Positions 5,546 to 13,770 of a stretch of DNA of 15,539 nt are shown piece by piece. The stretch spans positions 1 through 15,539 of the forward strand of contig USKC01000033.1 of NCBI GenBank assembly GCA_900555195.1, in the 5' to 3' direction. A program made the position numbers and the translations under genes. Position 1 is the stretch's first letter; every line of letters begins with the position of its first letter. The notes under the pieces are model-generated. The model was not told the origin of the DNA. It did not search any database and was given only the letters and a program-made list of their open reading frames with translations. The stretch is from an uncultured Lachnospiraceae bacterium. Lineage in GTDB: Bacteria; Bacillota; Clostridia; Lachnospirales; Lachnospiraceae.

Positions 5546-6283
5546 TTAATATCTCACTTCCATCAGGCATAAACCGCAGGCAGGCACCAGCGGTCCTGCA
5601 TTTTCCCTGCTCCCGCTCTCCAGAATCGCTTCCATTTCTTCCGGCCTTCTCTTTCCCTCCCCCACTTCCAGCAGGGTTCCCATCAGGATACGAACCATAT
5701 GGAACAGAAAACCATTCCCGGAAAAGGTAAACCGTATCTCCTCTCCCCTTCGTTCTATGTCGATGGAATCAATGGTCCTCACGGTTGATTTTTTGCTCTT
5801 TTTAGCAGAAGTGAAAGCCTGGAAATCATGGGTGCCCACCAGATAAGCCGCGGCATGGCGCATCGCTTCCACATCCAGCTTCTCCGGATATACATATACA
5901 TACCTTCTATCAAATATATGAGGTATCCCGCTGTTTAACACCCGATATACATAGGTCTTTCCCTTGGCGTTCAGCCTGCTGTGAAAGCGGGGCGGCACTT
6001 CTTCAATGGAGATGACGCCGATATCCTCCGGCAGATATGCATTGATCCGGCGCATCAGTCCCTCCGGCTCCAGATCCGTATCCATATGAAAGTTCGCGAC
6101 CTGGCCGTATGCGTGTACCCCTGCGTCCGTCCGCCCAGACGCCTGTATCTCCACGGGAGCGTCCACCAAACGGCTAAGAAGCCGCTCCAGCTTCCCCTGG
6201 ATCGTATTCCGGGTGCTTTCCTGTTTCTGCCAGCCCTGATATTTGGTTCCCTCATACTGCAGAACGATTTTAAAATTGCGCAC
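5546..6283 (-). CDS. truA: tRNA pseudouridine(38-40) synthase TruA
   Basis: A 245-residue enzyme that isomerises uridines 38-40 in the anticodon arm of many tRNAs. The catalytic aspartate is Asp53 in ASGRTDAGVHAYGQV, the family hallmark. Others are YEGTKYQGWQKQ at the N-terminus, FHSRLNAKGKTYVYRV in the middle and GNGFLFHMVRILMGTLLEVG at the C-terminal end. The length is normal for TruA. The start is a GTG at 6283 that abuts the TGA of the dehydrogenase gene (TGAGTG). Its GGAGGT site, seven bases upstream, encodes the Trp-Glu-Val of the preceding gene, so the two are coupled. The VanZ-like gene follows after three bases. Confidence 0.97.
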   Translation of the reverse strand: MRNFKIVLQYEGTKYQGWQKQESTRNTIQGKLERLLSRLVDAPVEIQASGRTDAGVHAYGQVANFHMDTDLEPEGLMRRINAYLPEDIGVISIEEVPPRFHSRLNAKGKTYVYRVLNSGIPHIFDRRYVYVYPEKLDVEAMRHAAAYLVGTHDFQAFTSAKKSKKSTVRTIDSIDIERRGEEIRFTFSGNGFLFHMVRILMGTLLEVGEGKRRPEEMEAILESGSRENAGPLVPACGLCLMEVRY

Positions 6284-7273
6284 TCAACATACCTCCCACG
6301 GGTTTTGCTTTCCATCCAGGAACAAACGGCATCCTGTAAGCGAGTCCCGGATCACGGTACGCGTATAATTATCCGTATAGAACGCCATGTGATGAGACAC
6401 CGTCACATTCGGGAAACTGCGCAGGATGGCCAGCTGCCGGTTGGAAAGCACGTCTGATTTATGGTCATAATAATACAGACCGAATTCATTCTCCACCACA
6501 TCCAACGCGGCAGCCCCTACTTTACCGCTTTCCACGCCCGCTATCAGCGCATCGGAATCGATCAGGCCTCCCCTCGCCGTGTTTACAATCACCACACCGT
6601 CCTTCATTTTTTCCAGCGTCCTGTCATTTACCAGATGATAGTTCTCATCGCTAAGCGGCGCATGCAGGGTGATCACATCTGCCTTCTCCCACAGTTCCTC
6701 CAGGGACACATAGGAAGCCAGCCTGCGGACTTTCTCCTTTTCATATGGATCATATGCCAGGATCGGGCAGCCAAAGCCGCTCAAATGGCTGATCACCGTC
6801 TGTCCGATACGCCCTGTGCCGATCACGCCCACTGTCAGGTCCTTCAGTTCCCTTCCCCGGATCCCCTGCAGCGTATAGTCCTGAATGTTGGTTCGCTCCA
6901 GGATCCGCTTCATGTTCCGGATGCTCATTAAGATCAGCATCACCGCATAATCCGCCACGCCGTTCGGCCCGTAAGGAGCATTCCCTACCCGGATTCCACA
7001 GTCCGCGGCCGCCTTCAGGTCGATATGGTCGTATCCGATCGTGCGCGTCGTAAGATACCGCACGCCGCAGCGCGCGAATTCCTCCATCAGCTCCCTGGTG
7101 ATCTTGGAGGTAATGATGTCCACACAGGAACAGCCTTTGGTCACCACTGCGATGTTTTCCATATCCGGCGCGTCAGGGCACCCAGATATCTCCAGCCCCA
7201 ATTCTGTGCTGTAGCGTTCAAACCATTCCGCCTCATCGAATTCTCTCAGATTGAAAACAGCCACTCTATCCAT
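6284..7273 (-). CDS. D-lactate dehydrogenase-type 2-hydroxyacid dehydrogenase
   Basis: This 329-residue NAD-dependent D-2-hydroxyacid dehydrogenase has the length of D-lactate dehydrogenases. The nucleotide fold shows VGVIGTGRIGQTV (about 148-160) with an acidic AYDPYE further on. The catalytic triad is Arg234 in NTARGGLID, Glu263 in DVVENEFG and His295 in SHHMAFYT, at nearly the numbers known for Lactobacillus D-LDH. HMAFYT places it in the D-LDH/VanH/hydroxyisocaproate dehydrogenase branch rather than the phosphoglycerate or glycerate branch. The likely reaction is pyruvate, or a branched 2-oxoacid, to the D-hydroxyacid with NADH oxidation. An upstream extension of the frame is rejected: GGAGG lies five bases before the ATG at 7273, one base after the stop of the ytvI-like gene. 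It sits inside a housekeeping operon and abuts truA. Confidence 0.9.
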   Translation of the reverse strand: MDRVAVFNLREFDEAEWFERYSTELGLEISGCPDAPDMENIAVVTKGCSCVDIITSKITRELMEEFARCGVRYLTTRTIGYDHIDLKAAADCGIRVGNAPYGPNGVADYAVMLILMSIRNMKRILERTNIQDYTLQGIRGRELKDLTVGVIGTGRIGQTVISHLSGFGCPILAYDPYEKEKVRRLASYVSLEELWEKADVITLHAPLSDENYHLVNDRTLEKMKDGVVIVNTARGGLIDSDALIAGVESGKVGAAALDVVENEFGLYYYDHKSDVLSNRQLAILRSFPNVTVSHHMAFYTDNYTRTVIRDSLTGCRLFLDGKQNPWEVC

Positions 7274-7274
7274 G

Positions 7275-8483
7275 TCATCCTCCATTCCGCTCTTTCGGCT
7301 TCTCCCGTACCCCGGGCTGCTCCTGTATCTCATCTTCCCCATCCGGCAGATCCTCCGGCCCCAGCTTCCGGAAACGGTTGAATCCCACGAGCAGGATCCG
7401 GATGCTGTCTATCGTGGTCTCAAAAAAACCGGCCTCATACATCTTCTGCAGGACAAGCCCGATGGGAACTGCCAGGATCATGCCTATCACGCTGCCTATC
7501 CGATAGCCGATAAATAGCAGAAACAGCGTGGGAATTGCAGGCATTCCGATGGAATCTCCCACAAACTTGGGCTGGATGACCTGCCGGATCAGTTGGGAAA
7601 CTCCCCAGATAATCATCAGGCCCAGCGCCATCTTAAAATTGCCCGCCAGCAATTCCACCAGCGCCCAGGGCCACAGAACCGCGCCTGTTCCAAACACAGG
7701 AATAAAGTCCAACAGCGCGATCAGGAAGGCGATCAGGAAAGAATAGCTCACCCGCAGGATCAGCAGGCCTATAAAAAGGACAAAGTAGATCACGATCTCA
7801 ATCCGAAATTGCGCCACAAAATAGCCGCCTACAGCCCCTGTAAGGCTGGACGACATGATCCGGAACTTGGAACGGATACCTTCCGGAAGATGCCTTCTCA
7901 AAAAGGCATCAATCCTCTCACGCTCCGCCACAAAGAAGTAGGAAGACAGCAGGCACATAATCACGCTCACGATGACAGAGGGGATGTTCTTCGCAATATT
8001 TCCAACCGCCGTAACGGTCGGAGCGCTCAGTTCATTGATGACCGAACTGATCGTCTCTCCCATATTTTCCGTGATCCGGGTGATATTTTCCTGGACTGTC
8101 AGCGGAAAACGGGCATAGACATCAGACAGGTTCTGCATCACCGTGTCCAGTACACCTTCTACATCCTCCCACAGTTCCGGCAGATCTGACAGGAAAGCCG
8201 CTCCTTCCGTCACAAGCCTTGCCACCAGGAAATATCCCAGCAGGATCACGCCGGCCAGAACCGCAATAATCACGATCGCCGAGCCCGCTTTTCTGCGTAT
8301 TTTGATCTTCTGTTCAAACAAATGTACCAAAGGATTCGCTATCATTGCGATGATCCAGCCGATCACAAAGGGCATGAAAAACCGCAAAAGCCACGGCAGC
8401 AGCAGAACTGCAAGCAGAAGCAGCGCCACCGCCGTCAGCAGATTCAATATCGCCTTCACATATTTTCTTACGCCTGTCCCCAT
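7275..8483 (-). CDS. ytvI: AI-2E family membrane protein, YtvI-like (sporulation)
   Basis: A 402-residue integral membrane protein of the AI-2E (PF01594-type) family with about seven or eight helices. It shows the family layout: two N-terminal helices, an amphipathic extracellular region of about 100 residues (rich in Leu/Ile, with NITRITENMGETISSVINEL), then a compact C-terminal bundle. Motifs include LLDFIPVFGTGAVLWPWAL and RQVIQPKFVGDSIGMPAIPTL. These resemble the sporulation integral membrane protein YtvI of Bacillus and Clostridia, hence the symbol, but the wider family also includes Na+/H+ antiporters and autoinducer exporters. The ATG at 8483 has AAGGAGG seven bases upstream. The tail after residue 375 is charged and proline-rich, ending KERNGG, and overlaps the ribosome binding site of the dehydrogenase. 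Confidence 0.8.
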   Translation of the reverse strand: MGTGVRKYVKAILNLLTAVALLLLAVLLLPWLLRFFMPFVIGWIIAMIANPLVHLFEQKIKIRRKAGSAIVIIAVLAGVILLGYFLVARLVTEGAAFLSDLPELWEDVEGVLDTVMQNLSDVYARFPLTVQENITRITENMGETISSVINELSAPTVTAVGNIAKNIPSVIVSVIMCLLSSYFFVAERERIDAFLRRHLPEGIRSKFRIMSSSLTGAVGGYFVAQFRIEIVIYFVLFIGLLILRVSYSFLIAFLIALLDFIPVFGTGAVLWPWALVELLAGNFKMALGLMIIWGVSQLIRQVIQPKFVGDSIGMPAIPTLFLLFIGYRIGSVIGMILAVPIGLVLQKMYEAGFFETTIDSIRILLVGFNRFRKLGPEDLPDGEDEIQEQPGVREKPKERNGG

Positions 8484-8514
8484 AGTCCGCCTCCTTTTGG
8501 CTTCCTCATCCCTC

Positions 8515-9102
8515 TTACCAGGCCAACAGTCTGTCCATCTCTTCGTAGATCTCCTCCCGTCCCTGCTTGGACAGGGAAGAAAACGGAATAACTGTGGTGC
8601 CGGTTTTGGCGTTCAACCCTTCCCGCACCGCCTTCACGGCGGCGGGGATCTGGCTTCGGTTCAGCTTATCCATCTTGGTGGCTATAATAATCGGCTGATA
8701 TCCCTGACTGTTTATCCAGTCATACATGAGCCTGTCGTTGGCAGAAGGTGCATGCCGGATATCCACCAGCAGGAAAACTGCGCGCAGCTGTTTGGAACGC
8801 TTAAGATACCGCTCCACCATTTTTCCCCATTTCGCCTTCACTTCTTCACTGACCTTCGCGTAACCATAGCCGGGCAGATCTACCAGATAGAAAGCGTCGT
8901 TCACGTTATAGAAATTGATGGTCTGTGTCTTTCCCGGCTGTGCAGACGTCCTCGCCAGGGATTTCCGGTTCATGAGCGCATTGATCAGGGACGACTTCCC
9001 CACATTGCTCTTCCCGGCGAACGCGATTTCAGGCAGCGCATTGTCCGGAAGGGTGCTCGTGATTCCGCACACAGTTTCCAGATTCACATTCTTTATAACC
9101 AT
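8515..9102 (-). CDS. ysxC: Ribosome biogenesis GTP-binding protein YsxC/EngB
   Basis: A 195-residue TrmE-Era-EngA-EngB-type GTPase needed for assembly of the large ribosomal subunit. Motifs appear in order: G1 AGKSNVGKSS (about 29-38), G2 in TSAQPGKTQTINFY, G3 DLPGYGYA, G4 TKMDK and a G5-like SSLSK. The protein consists of the G domain alone, as expected. Two starts are possible: GTG at 9108, overlapping the lon stop, and ATG at 9102. I prefer the ATG because GGAGAGG lies about five bases before it, while it would abut the GTG. The gap to lon is two bases; lon followed by ysxC is a standard Firmicute arrangement. The ytvI-like gene follows after 31 bases. Confidence 0.96.
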   Translation of the reverse strand: MVIKNVNLETVCGITSTLPDNALPEIAFAGKSNVGKSSLINALMNRKSLARTSAQPGKTQTINFYNVNDAFYLVDLPGYGYAKVSEEVKAKWGKMVERYLKRSKQLRAVFLLVDIRHAPSANDRLMYDWINSQGYQPIIIATKMDKLNRSQIPAAVKAVREGLNAKTGTTVIPFSSLSKQGREEIYEEMDRLLAW

Positions 9103-9104
9103 AT

Positions 9105-11531
9105 TCACCTCTCCGTTTCGGCATCCTGCCCCTTTGCAACAAATGCATGCTGCACCACTTCTTCCATGTTTTCCACAAAAACAATGGTCAGCCCGCCCTT
9201 GATTTCCCTGGAGATTTCCTCCACGTCTTTCTGGTTTTCCTTCGGCACCAGAACCGTCTTGATCCCCGCATTTTTAGCGGCCAGAAGCTTTTCCTTCAGC
9301 CCGCCTATGGCGAGCACACGTCCGCGCAGCGTAATTTCTCCGGTCATCGCCACGCTGGCCTTTACCTGCGTCTTCGTGATCGCGGAAAGCAGGGCCGTCG
9401 CCATCGTAATTCCCGCCGAAGGGCCATCCTTCGGTACCGCTCCTTCAGGGATATGGAAATGGAAATCATAATCGGTAAACGTGTTCTCCGGAATCTGATA
9501 GGCCTCCGCCACGGAGCGAATATAGCTGATGCCTGTCATGGCGGATTCCTTCATCACGTCTCCCAGCTGGCCGGTAAGGCGGATCTCTCTCTTGCCGGGC
9601 ATCATGTTCACCTCTACCTCCATGGTCACACCGCCCACGCTGGTCCAGGCCAGCCCGCGCACGATTCCGATATCGTCCTTTTCATTTGCCTTATCCTTCA
9701 TGTTCCTGGGTTTTCCCAGATAGGTTTCCAGGTTCCTTCCCGTCACATGAACCTGCACCGCTTTTCCTGTCAGTATCTGTCTGGCCGCCTTCCGGCAGAT
9801 CTCGCCGATCTTCCGTTCCAGTTCGCGGACGCCCGCTTCGCTCGTATAAGACAGAATGGTCTCCCGAAGCGCGCCGTCACTGATCGCCAGCCTGCCTTCG
9901 CCCATCCCGTTCTTTTCAAGCTGCTTGGGAAGCAAATGTTCCTTGGCAATATGGAACTTCTCATTGGCTGTATAGCTGGTAACCTCGATGACCTCCATGC
10001 GGTCCAGGAGCGGCCTGGGAATATCCGAAACGGAGTTTGCTGTAGCCAGAAACAGCACTTCAGACAGATCGATCGGAATCTCCACATAATGATCCCTGAA
10101 ATGGCTGTTCTGTTCCCCGTCCAGCACTTCCAGCAGGGCGGATGCCGTATCTCCGCGATAATCCGCGCTCACCTTGTCAATTTCATCCAGCAGCATCAGC
10201 GGATTCTTCACGCCTGCCTGCCGCAGTCCCGCTACGATCCGGCCCGGCATGGCTCCCACATAAGTTCTCCTGTGCCCCCGGATCTCCGCTTCATCCCGCA
10301 CGCCTCCCAGGCAAATGCGGACATATTTTTTGTTCAGCGCTTCCGCCACACTTCTGGCTATGGAAGTCTTACCCGTGCCGGGCGGCCCTACCAGGCAGAT
10401 GATCGGACTGTCTCCTTGCTTCGTCAGGCTTCGTACCGCCAGGAATTCCAATATCCGTTCTTTCACCTGTTTCAGCGCATAATGATCTCTCTCCAGGATC
10501 TGTTCCGCCCGCGCGATGTCCGTGTTATCTTTGGATGCCTTATCCCAGGGCAGATCCAGCAGCGTTTCCAGATATCCCCTCTGGACAGAAGCCTCCGCAT
10601 TTCCGGGCCCCAGGCTTTTAAACCGGCTGATCTCTTTACGGATCTTTTCCTTGACTTCTTTGCCTGCCTTCAGCTTGGAGAGTTCCTGCTCGAACCGCTC
10701 CGCATCCGACACCACATTGTCCTCGCCCAATTCTTCCCGGATATAATTCATCTGCTCCCGCAGCATATATTCCTTTTGATTCTTTTCCAGCCGGGCTTTC
10801 ACCTGTTCCGTCAGTTCCGCCCGGATCCTGGCCACCTCAATCTCTTCATACAGAATCCCTGCCAGGACCTGATACCGTTCGTCCAGCGCCACCGCCTCCA
10901 GCACCGCCTGTTTCTTCTCACAGGCAACCGGAAGGGATTCCGCCATTTCATCCATCAGCGGCCCCAGGCTTGGTTCTCCTTCCAGGCGCCTCCTGACCGC
11001 CTTTCCCACTCTGGGATAAAAGGAGGAAAACTCCATAAAAAGTTCCTTTAGGCTTCTCAGCATGGCCTCTTCTTCTATCACGGTTCCGGCCGTTCCCGTT
11101 TCTTCTCCCCTCGAATCCGCCAGGCTTACGGGACTTTCTACCTTCTCCACATCTCCGCAAAGGTATTCCGCCTCCTCATCCAGCCCCTTAAGCTGGCCGC
11201 GCCACAAGCCTTCCACCAGCACCCGCACCACGTTTTCAGGGAGACGGGTAACCTGCTTGATCTGTGCGATGCTGCCCATCCGGTAGACTCCGTCATAACC
11301 CGGATCTTCTTCCTCTGCATCCCTCTGTGTAACAAGGAAGATCCTCTGATCTTCCCCCATCGCCCGTTCCACCGCCAGGATGGATTTTTTACGGCTTAAG
11401 TCAAAATGTATCACCATTCCAGGAAGGATCGTCATTCCCCGGAGCGCAACCACGGGCATCCGCATTCCCTCATCTTCCGTCAACACCACGCTGTCCGCGC
11501 TGCCTTGTATCTTCTCTTCATATCTCTCCAT
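9105..11531 (-). CDS. lon: ATP-dependent protease Lon (LonA)
   Basis: An 808-residue soluble LonA protease that degrades misfolded and some regulatory proteins. Domains in order: an N-terminal substrate domain (PVVALRGMTILPGM, from about residue 26), a helical linker (about 220-330), an AAA+ module with Walker A GPPGTGKT at 382-389 and Walker B MLLDEIDK at 446-453, then the protease domain. The catalytic dyad is Ser705 in KDGPSAGITM and Lys748 in GGLKEKLLAA, 43 residues apart as in E. coli. The linker at about 135-155 is acidic and variable. The ATG at 11531 is preceded by AAGGAA five bases upstream. A 6-base inverted repeat (GGTTGA/TCAACC, 11545-11566) lies just before that site. No CIRCE or CtsR operator and no clear promoter are visible in the 133 bases before it. 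It is probably the first gene of the eight-gene operon. Confidence 0.98.
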   Translation of the reverse strand: MERYEEKIQGSADSVVLTEDEGMRMPVVALRGMTILPGMVIHFDLSRKKSILAVERAMGEDQRIFLVTQRDAEEEDPGYDGVYRMGSIAQIKQVTRLPENVVRVLVEGLWRGQLKGLDEEAEYLCGDVEKVESPVSLADSRGEETGTAGTVIEEEAMLRSLKELFMEFSSFYPRVGKAVRRRLEGEPSLGPLMDEMAESLPVACEKKQAVLEAVALDERYQVLAGILYEEIEVARIRAELTEQVKARLEKNQKEYMLREQMNYIREELGEDNVVSDAERFEQELSKLKAGKEVKEKIRKEISRFKSLGPGNAEASVQRGYLETLLDLPWDKASKDNTDIARAEQILERDHYALKQVKERILEFLAVRSLTKQGDSPIICLVGPPGTGKTSIARSVAEALNKKYVRICLGGVRDEAEIRGHRRTYVGAMPGRIVAGLRQAGVKNPLMLLDEIDKVSADYRGDTASALLEVLDGEQNSHFRDHYVEIPIDLSEVLFLATANSVSDIPRPLLDRMEVIEVTSYTANEKFHIAKEHLLPKQLEKNGMGEGRLAISDGALRETILSYTSEAGVRELERKIGEICRKAARQILTGKAVQVHVTGRNLETYLGKPRNMKDKANEKDDIGIVRGLAWTSVGGVTMEVEVNMMPGKREIRLTGQLGDVMKESAMTGISYIRSVAEAYQIPENTFTDYDFHFHIPEGAVPKDGPSAGITMATALLSAITKTQVKASVAMTGEITLRGRVLAIGGLKEKLLAAKNAGIKTVLVPKENQKDVEEISREIKGGLTIVFVENMEEVVQHAFVAKGQDAETER

Positions 11532-11605
11532 ATTCGTTCCTTAGGGTTGACCGAACTTCTTCAACCGCTCTCCTTTTCTGATTCCCACCCATCCTTTTTA
11601 CCATA

Positions 11606-11631
11606 AACGCCGCCCTTCTCAGGGCGGCGTT
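11606..11631 (-). terminator. Terminator between clpX and lon
   Basis: A perfect 11-base stem (11606-11616 with 11621-11631, core CGCCGCCCT/AGGGCGGCG) has a 4-base loop. On the minus strand it is followed by only three T before ATGG. The stem is very stable but the U-tract is short, so read-through from clpX into lon is possible. It begins 34 bases after the clpX stop. Confidence 0.7.
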
Positions 11632-11664
11632 CACCTTCACAACAATCGGTGAGCCAGACGTTTC

Positions 11665-12939
11665 CTATCTTGCCACCTTCATATTTTCCAGACGTCCACC
11701 TGTATCCCTGTGCACCACCAACGGGCCGCTCTTTCCATCCACAGCCTCCTTGGTGATAATACATTGTTCGATGGTCTCGTCAGAAGGGATGCGATACATC
11801 ACATCCATCAATACATTCTCCAGAATCGACCGAAGCCCTCTGGCTCCCGTCTTTCTCTCCATCGCTTTATCCGCGATCGCCTCCACAGCATCAGGTTCAA
11901 AGGTCAGTTTCACATTATCAAAGGAAAACAGCTTCTGATACTGCTTGATCTGAGCATTCTTCGGCTCCGTAAGGATACGGATCATGGCCTCCTTATCCAA
12001 TCCCTGAAGGGATACATTGATCGGAACACGTCCGACGAACTCGGGGATAAGGCCGTACTTCACCAAATCTGTCGGTGTAACCTGGGCCAGGATCTCTCCC
12101 ATCTCCTTGCTGCTGCGATCCGCAATCTCTGAATTAAAACCGATGGTCTTTCTGTTCAGACGGTTTTCAACAATATGCTCCAACCCGTCAAATGCGCCTC
12201 CGCAGATGAACAGAATGTTGGACGTGTCGATCTGGATCAGCTCCTGATGCGGATGCTTTCTTCCGCCCTGGGGCGGCACGCTCGCCACCGTCCCTTCTAT
12301 GATTTTCAGAAGAGCCTGCTGTACGCCTTCACCCGAAACATCTCTGGTGATCGAAACGTTTTCGCTCTTCTTGGTAATCTTATCGATCTCATCAATATAT
12401 ACGATTCCGTACTGAGCCCGCTCAATGTCATAATTGGCAGCCTGAATCAGCTTCAGAAGAATGTTTTCCACATCTTCTCCCACATATCCGGCCTCCGTCA
12501 GCGTGGTCGCATCCGCGATCGCAAACGGTACATTGATGATCTTAGCAAGCGTCTGCGCCAGATACGTCTTACCCGAACCGGTGGGCCCGATCATGATGAT
12601 ATTGCTCTTCTGAAGCTCCACATCATCCTCATCCACCTTCGCGGTCACCCGTTTATAGTGGTTGTAAACGGCCACAGACAGAACCTTCTTCGCTTCATCC
12701 TGCCCGATCACATAATCATCCAGGAATTCCCTGATCTCCACAGGCTTGAGGAGATTGATTTCCATCGTCTCTTCCGCGGGTTCTTCTTCATATTCTTCTT
12801 CGATGATATCCGCACAGATATCGACGCATTCATCGCAGATATAGACCCCATTGGGACCCGCAATCAGTTTTCTGACCTGATCCTGCGTTTTATTGCAGAA
12901 CGAACACCTGATCTGGTCATCCAAATTCCTACCAGCCAT
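11665..12939 (-). CDS. clpX: ATP-dependent Clp protease ATP-binding subunit ClpX
   Basis: A 424-residue AAA+ unfoldase that recognises tagged or native substrates and feeds them to ClpP. The N-terminal zinc domain has its four cysteines (Cys12, 15, 35, 38). Further motifs are Walker A GPTGSGKT at 118-125, pore loop GYVGED at 151-156, Walker [10 protein letters not shown] around 179-187, the RKH loop at 227-229, the ClpP-docking IGF loop at 266-268 in RKTIGFNSE, and sensor-2 GARGLR at 365-370. All functional loops are intact and the length is normal. The ATG is preceded by GAGGT six bases upstream. It starts 24 bases after the clpP stop and is surely co-transcribed with it; a stable hairpin terminates the pair. 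Confidence 0.98.
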   Translation of the reverse strand: MAGRNLDDQIRCSFCNKTQDQVRKLIAGPNGVYICDECVDICADIIEEEYEEEPAEETMEINLLKPVEIREFLDDYVIGQDEAKKVLSVAVYNHYKRVTAKVDEDDVELQKSNIIMIGPTGSGKTYLAQTLAKIINVPFAIADATTLTEAGYVGEDVENILLKLIQAANYDIERAQYGIVYIDEIDKITKKSENVSITRDVSGEGVQQALLKIIEGTVASVPPQGGRKHPHQELIQIDTSNILFICGGAFDGLEHIVENRLNRKTIGFNSEIADRSSKEMGEILAQVTPTDLVKYGLIPEFVGRVPINVSLQGLDKEAMIRILTEPKNAQIKQYQKLFSFDNVKLTFEPDAVEAIADKAMERKTGARGLRSILENVLMDVMYRIPSDETIEQCIITKEAVDGKSGPLVVHRDTGGRLENMKVAR

Positions 12940-12963
12940 CTTTTTACCTCAATCTATTCCTGT

Positions 12964-13563
12964 TTACTGCTCTGTGCCGTTCTTTCTCGATGTGATAATC
13001 GAATCGATCAGTCCGTAAGCCTTCGCCTCCTCGGCGCTCTTCCAGTTATCCCGTTCCGTATCCGCCATCACCACTTCAAAATCCTGGCCGCAGTTCGCCG
13101 CAAGGATCCTTGCCAGCTTTTCCTTCGTCTGCAGGATATGCCTTGCGGTAATCTCGATCTCCGTAGCCTGCCCCTGCGTTCCGCCGGACGGCTGGTGGAT
13201 CATGATCTCCGCATTGGGCAGAGCCAGACGCTTTCCTTTCGCGCCTCCTGCCAGCAGAAAAGCGCCCATGCTGGCCGCCATTCCGATACAGATGGTGGAC
13301 ACATCGCACTTAATATACTGCATGGTATCATAAATTGCCATCCCTGCGGTCACAGAACCGCCCGGGCTGTTGATATAGAACTGAATATCCTTCTCCGGAT
13401 CCTCTGCTTCCAGGAAAAGCAGCTGAGCCACCACCAGGCTCGCCGTCGTGTCGTTCACTTCCTCTCCCAGAAAAATGATCCGATCTTTTAAAAGTCTGGA
13501 GAAAATATCATAAGAACGTTCTCCGTGACTGCTCTGTTCAATGACATAAGGTACTAAACTCAT
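12964..13563 (-). CDS. clpP: ATP-dependent Clp protease proteolytic subunit ClpP
   Basis: A 199-residue serine peptidase that forms the double-heptamer chamber driven by ClpX. The catalytic triad is Ser98 in GMAASMGA, His123 in MIHQPSGG and Asp172 in DTERDNW, at the numbers of the E. coli enzyme. [13 protein letters not shown] is the oxyanion and substrate strand. I start it at the ATG at 13563 ([10 protein letters not shown]), with GGGAG five bases upstream and the N-terminal axial-loop sequence in place. A longer open frame upstream is leader, since it spans the promoter. Unlike E. coli, no long propeptide is visible. It has its own promoter 100 bases upstream, so it is not only dependent on tig, and continues into clpX. 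Confidence 0.97.
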   Translation of the reverse strand: MSLVPYVIEQSSHGERSYDIFSRLLKDRIIFLGEEVNDTTASLVVAQLLFLEAEDPEKDIQFYINSPGGSVTAGMAIYDTMQYIKCDVSTICIGMAASMGAFLLAGGAKGKRLALPNAEIMIHQPSGGTQGQATEIEITARHILQTKEKLARILAANCGQDFEVVMADTERDNWKSAEEAKAYGLIDSIITSRKNGTEQ

Positions 13564-13594
13564 TCTTGCTCCCATCTGCGCTTTTAACGCTACG

Positions 13595-13634
13595 GGCAGG
13601 AAGGCCGGGACCCTGCGGTTCCCGGCCCGCTGCC
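13595..13634 (-). other. GC-rich hairpin in the clpP leader
   Basis: An 8-base stem (GGCCGGGA at 13603-13610 with TCCCGGCC at 13620-13627) is extended by a 5-base outer stem (13595-13599 with 13630-13634) across a small internal loop. In the clpP transcript it has no following U-tract, so it is not a terminator in that direction. Read on the plus strand it is followed by TTTTTG and could stop opposing transcription. It lies about 30 bases upstream of the clpP start codon. Roles in mRNA stability or translation are possible. Confidence 0.5.
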
Positions 13635-13663
13635 TTTTTGTCTGCATCTTAGTTTCTGTGCTA

Positions 13664-13692
13664 ATAGTAACGCACATACGTTTCTTTTGCAA
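13664..13692 (-). promoter_or_regulatory. Promoter of clpP-clpX
   Basis: On the minus strand TTGCAA (13692-13687) and TACTAT (13669-13664) are separated by 17 bases, a good sigma-A promoter. The predicted start near 13657 gives a leader of about 93 bases holding the GC-rich hairpin. No CtsR-type GGTCAAA direct repeat or CIRCE element overlaps it, so the usual heat-shock repressors of Firmicutes are not evident here. Confidence 0.7.
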
Positions 13693-13770
13693 GAAGGCAT
13701 CCACTTTATTAAGAAAAGTTTTATAATCTTTCTAACGTTTTTGCAAGCCCGAATAGCCGTTTATCTATTC

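Noticed and set aside
5033..7273. Glycopeptide resistance cluster suggested by a VanZ-like gene near a VanH-like dehydrogenase
   Set aside because: There is no VanA-type ligase, VanX dipeptidase or VanRS. The two genes are separated by truA in a housekeeping operon, and both families occur widely without resistance.
9147..11051. Long plus-strand open frame opposite lon
   Set aside because: It is antisense to a complete Lon with all catalytic residues, has no family features or ribosome binding site, and reflects codon bias of the lon gene. The same applies to plus-strand frames opposite ysxC/ytvI, clpX/clpP and tig.
11532..11604. CtsR or CIRCE operator before lon
   Set aside because: Only one GGTCAA occurs, without the second heptad, and no TTAGCACTC/GAGTGCTAA pair is present. 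The GGTTGA/TCAACC repeat is too short to assign.
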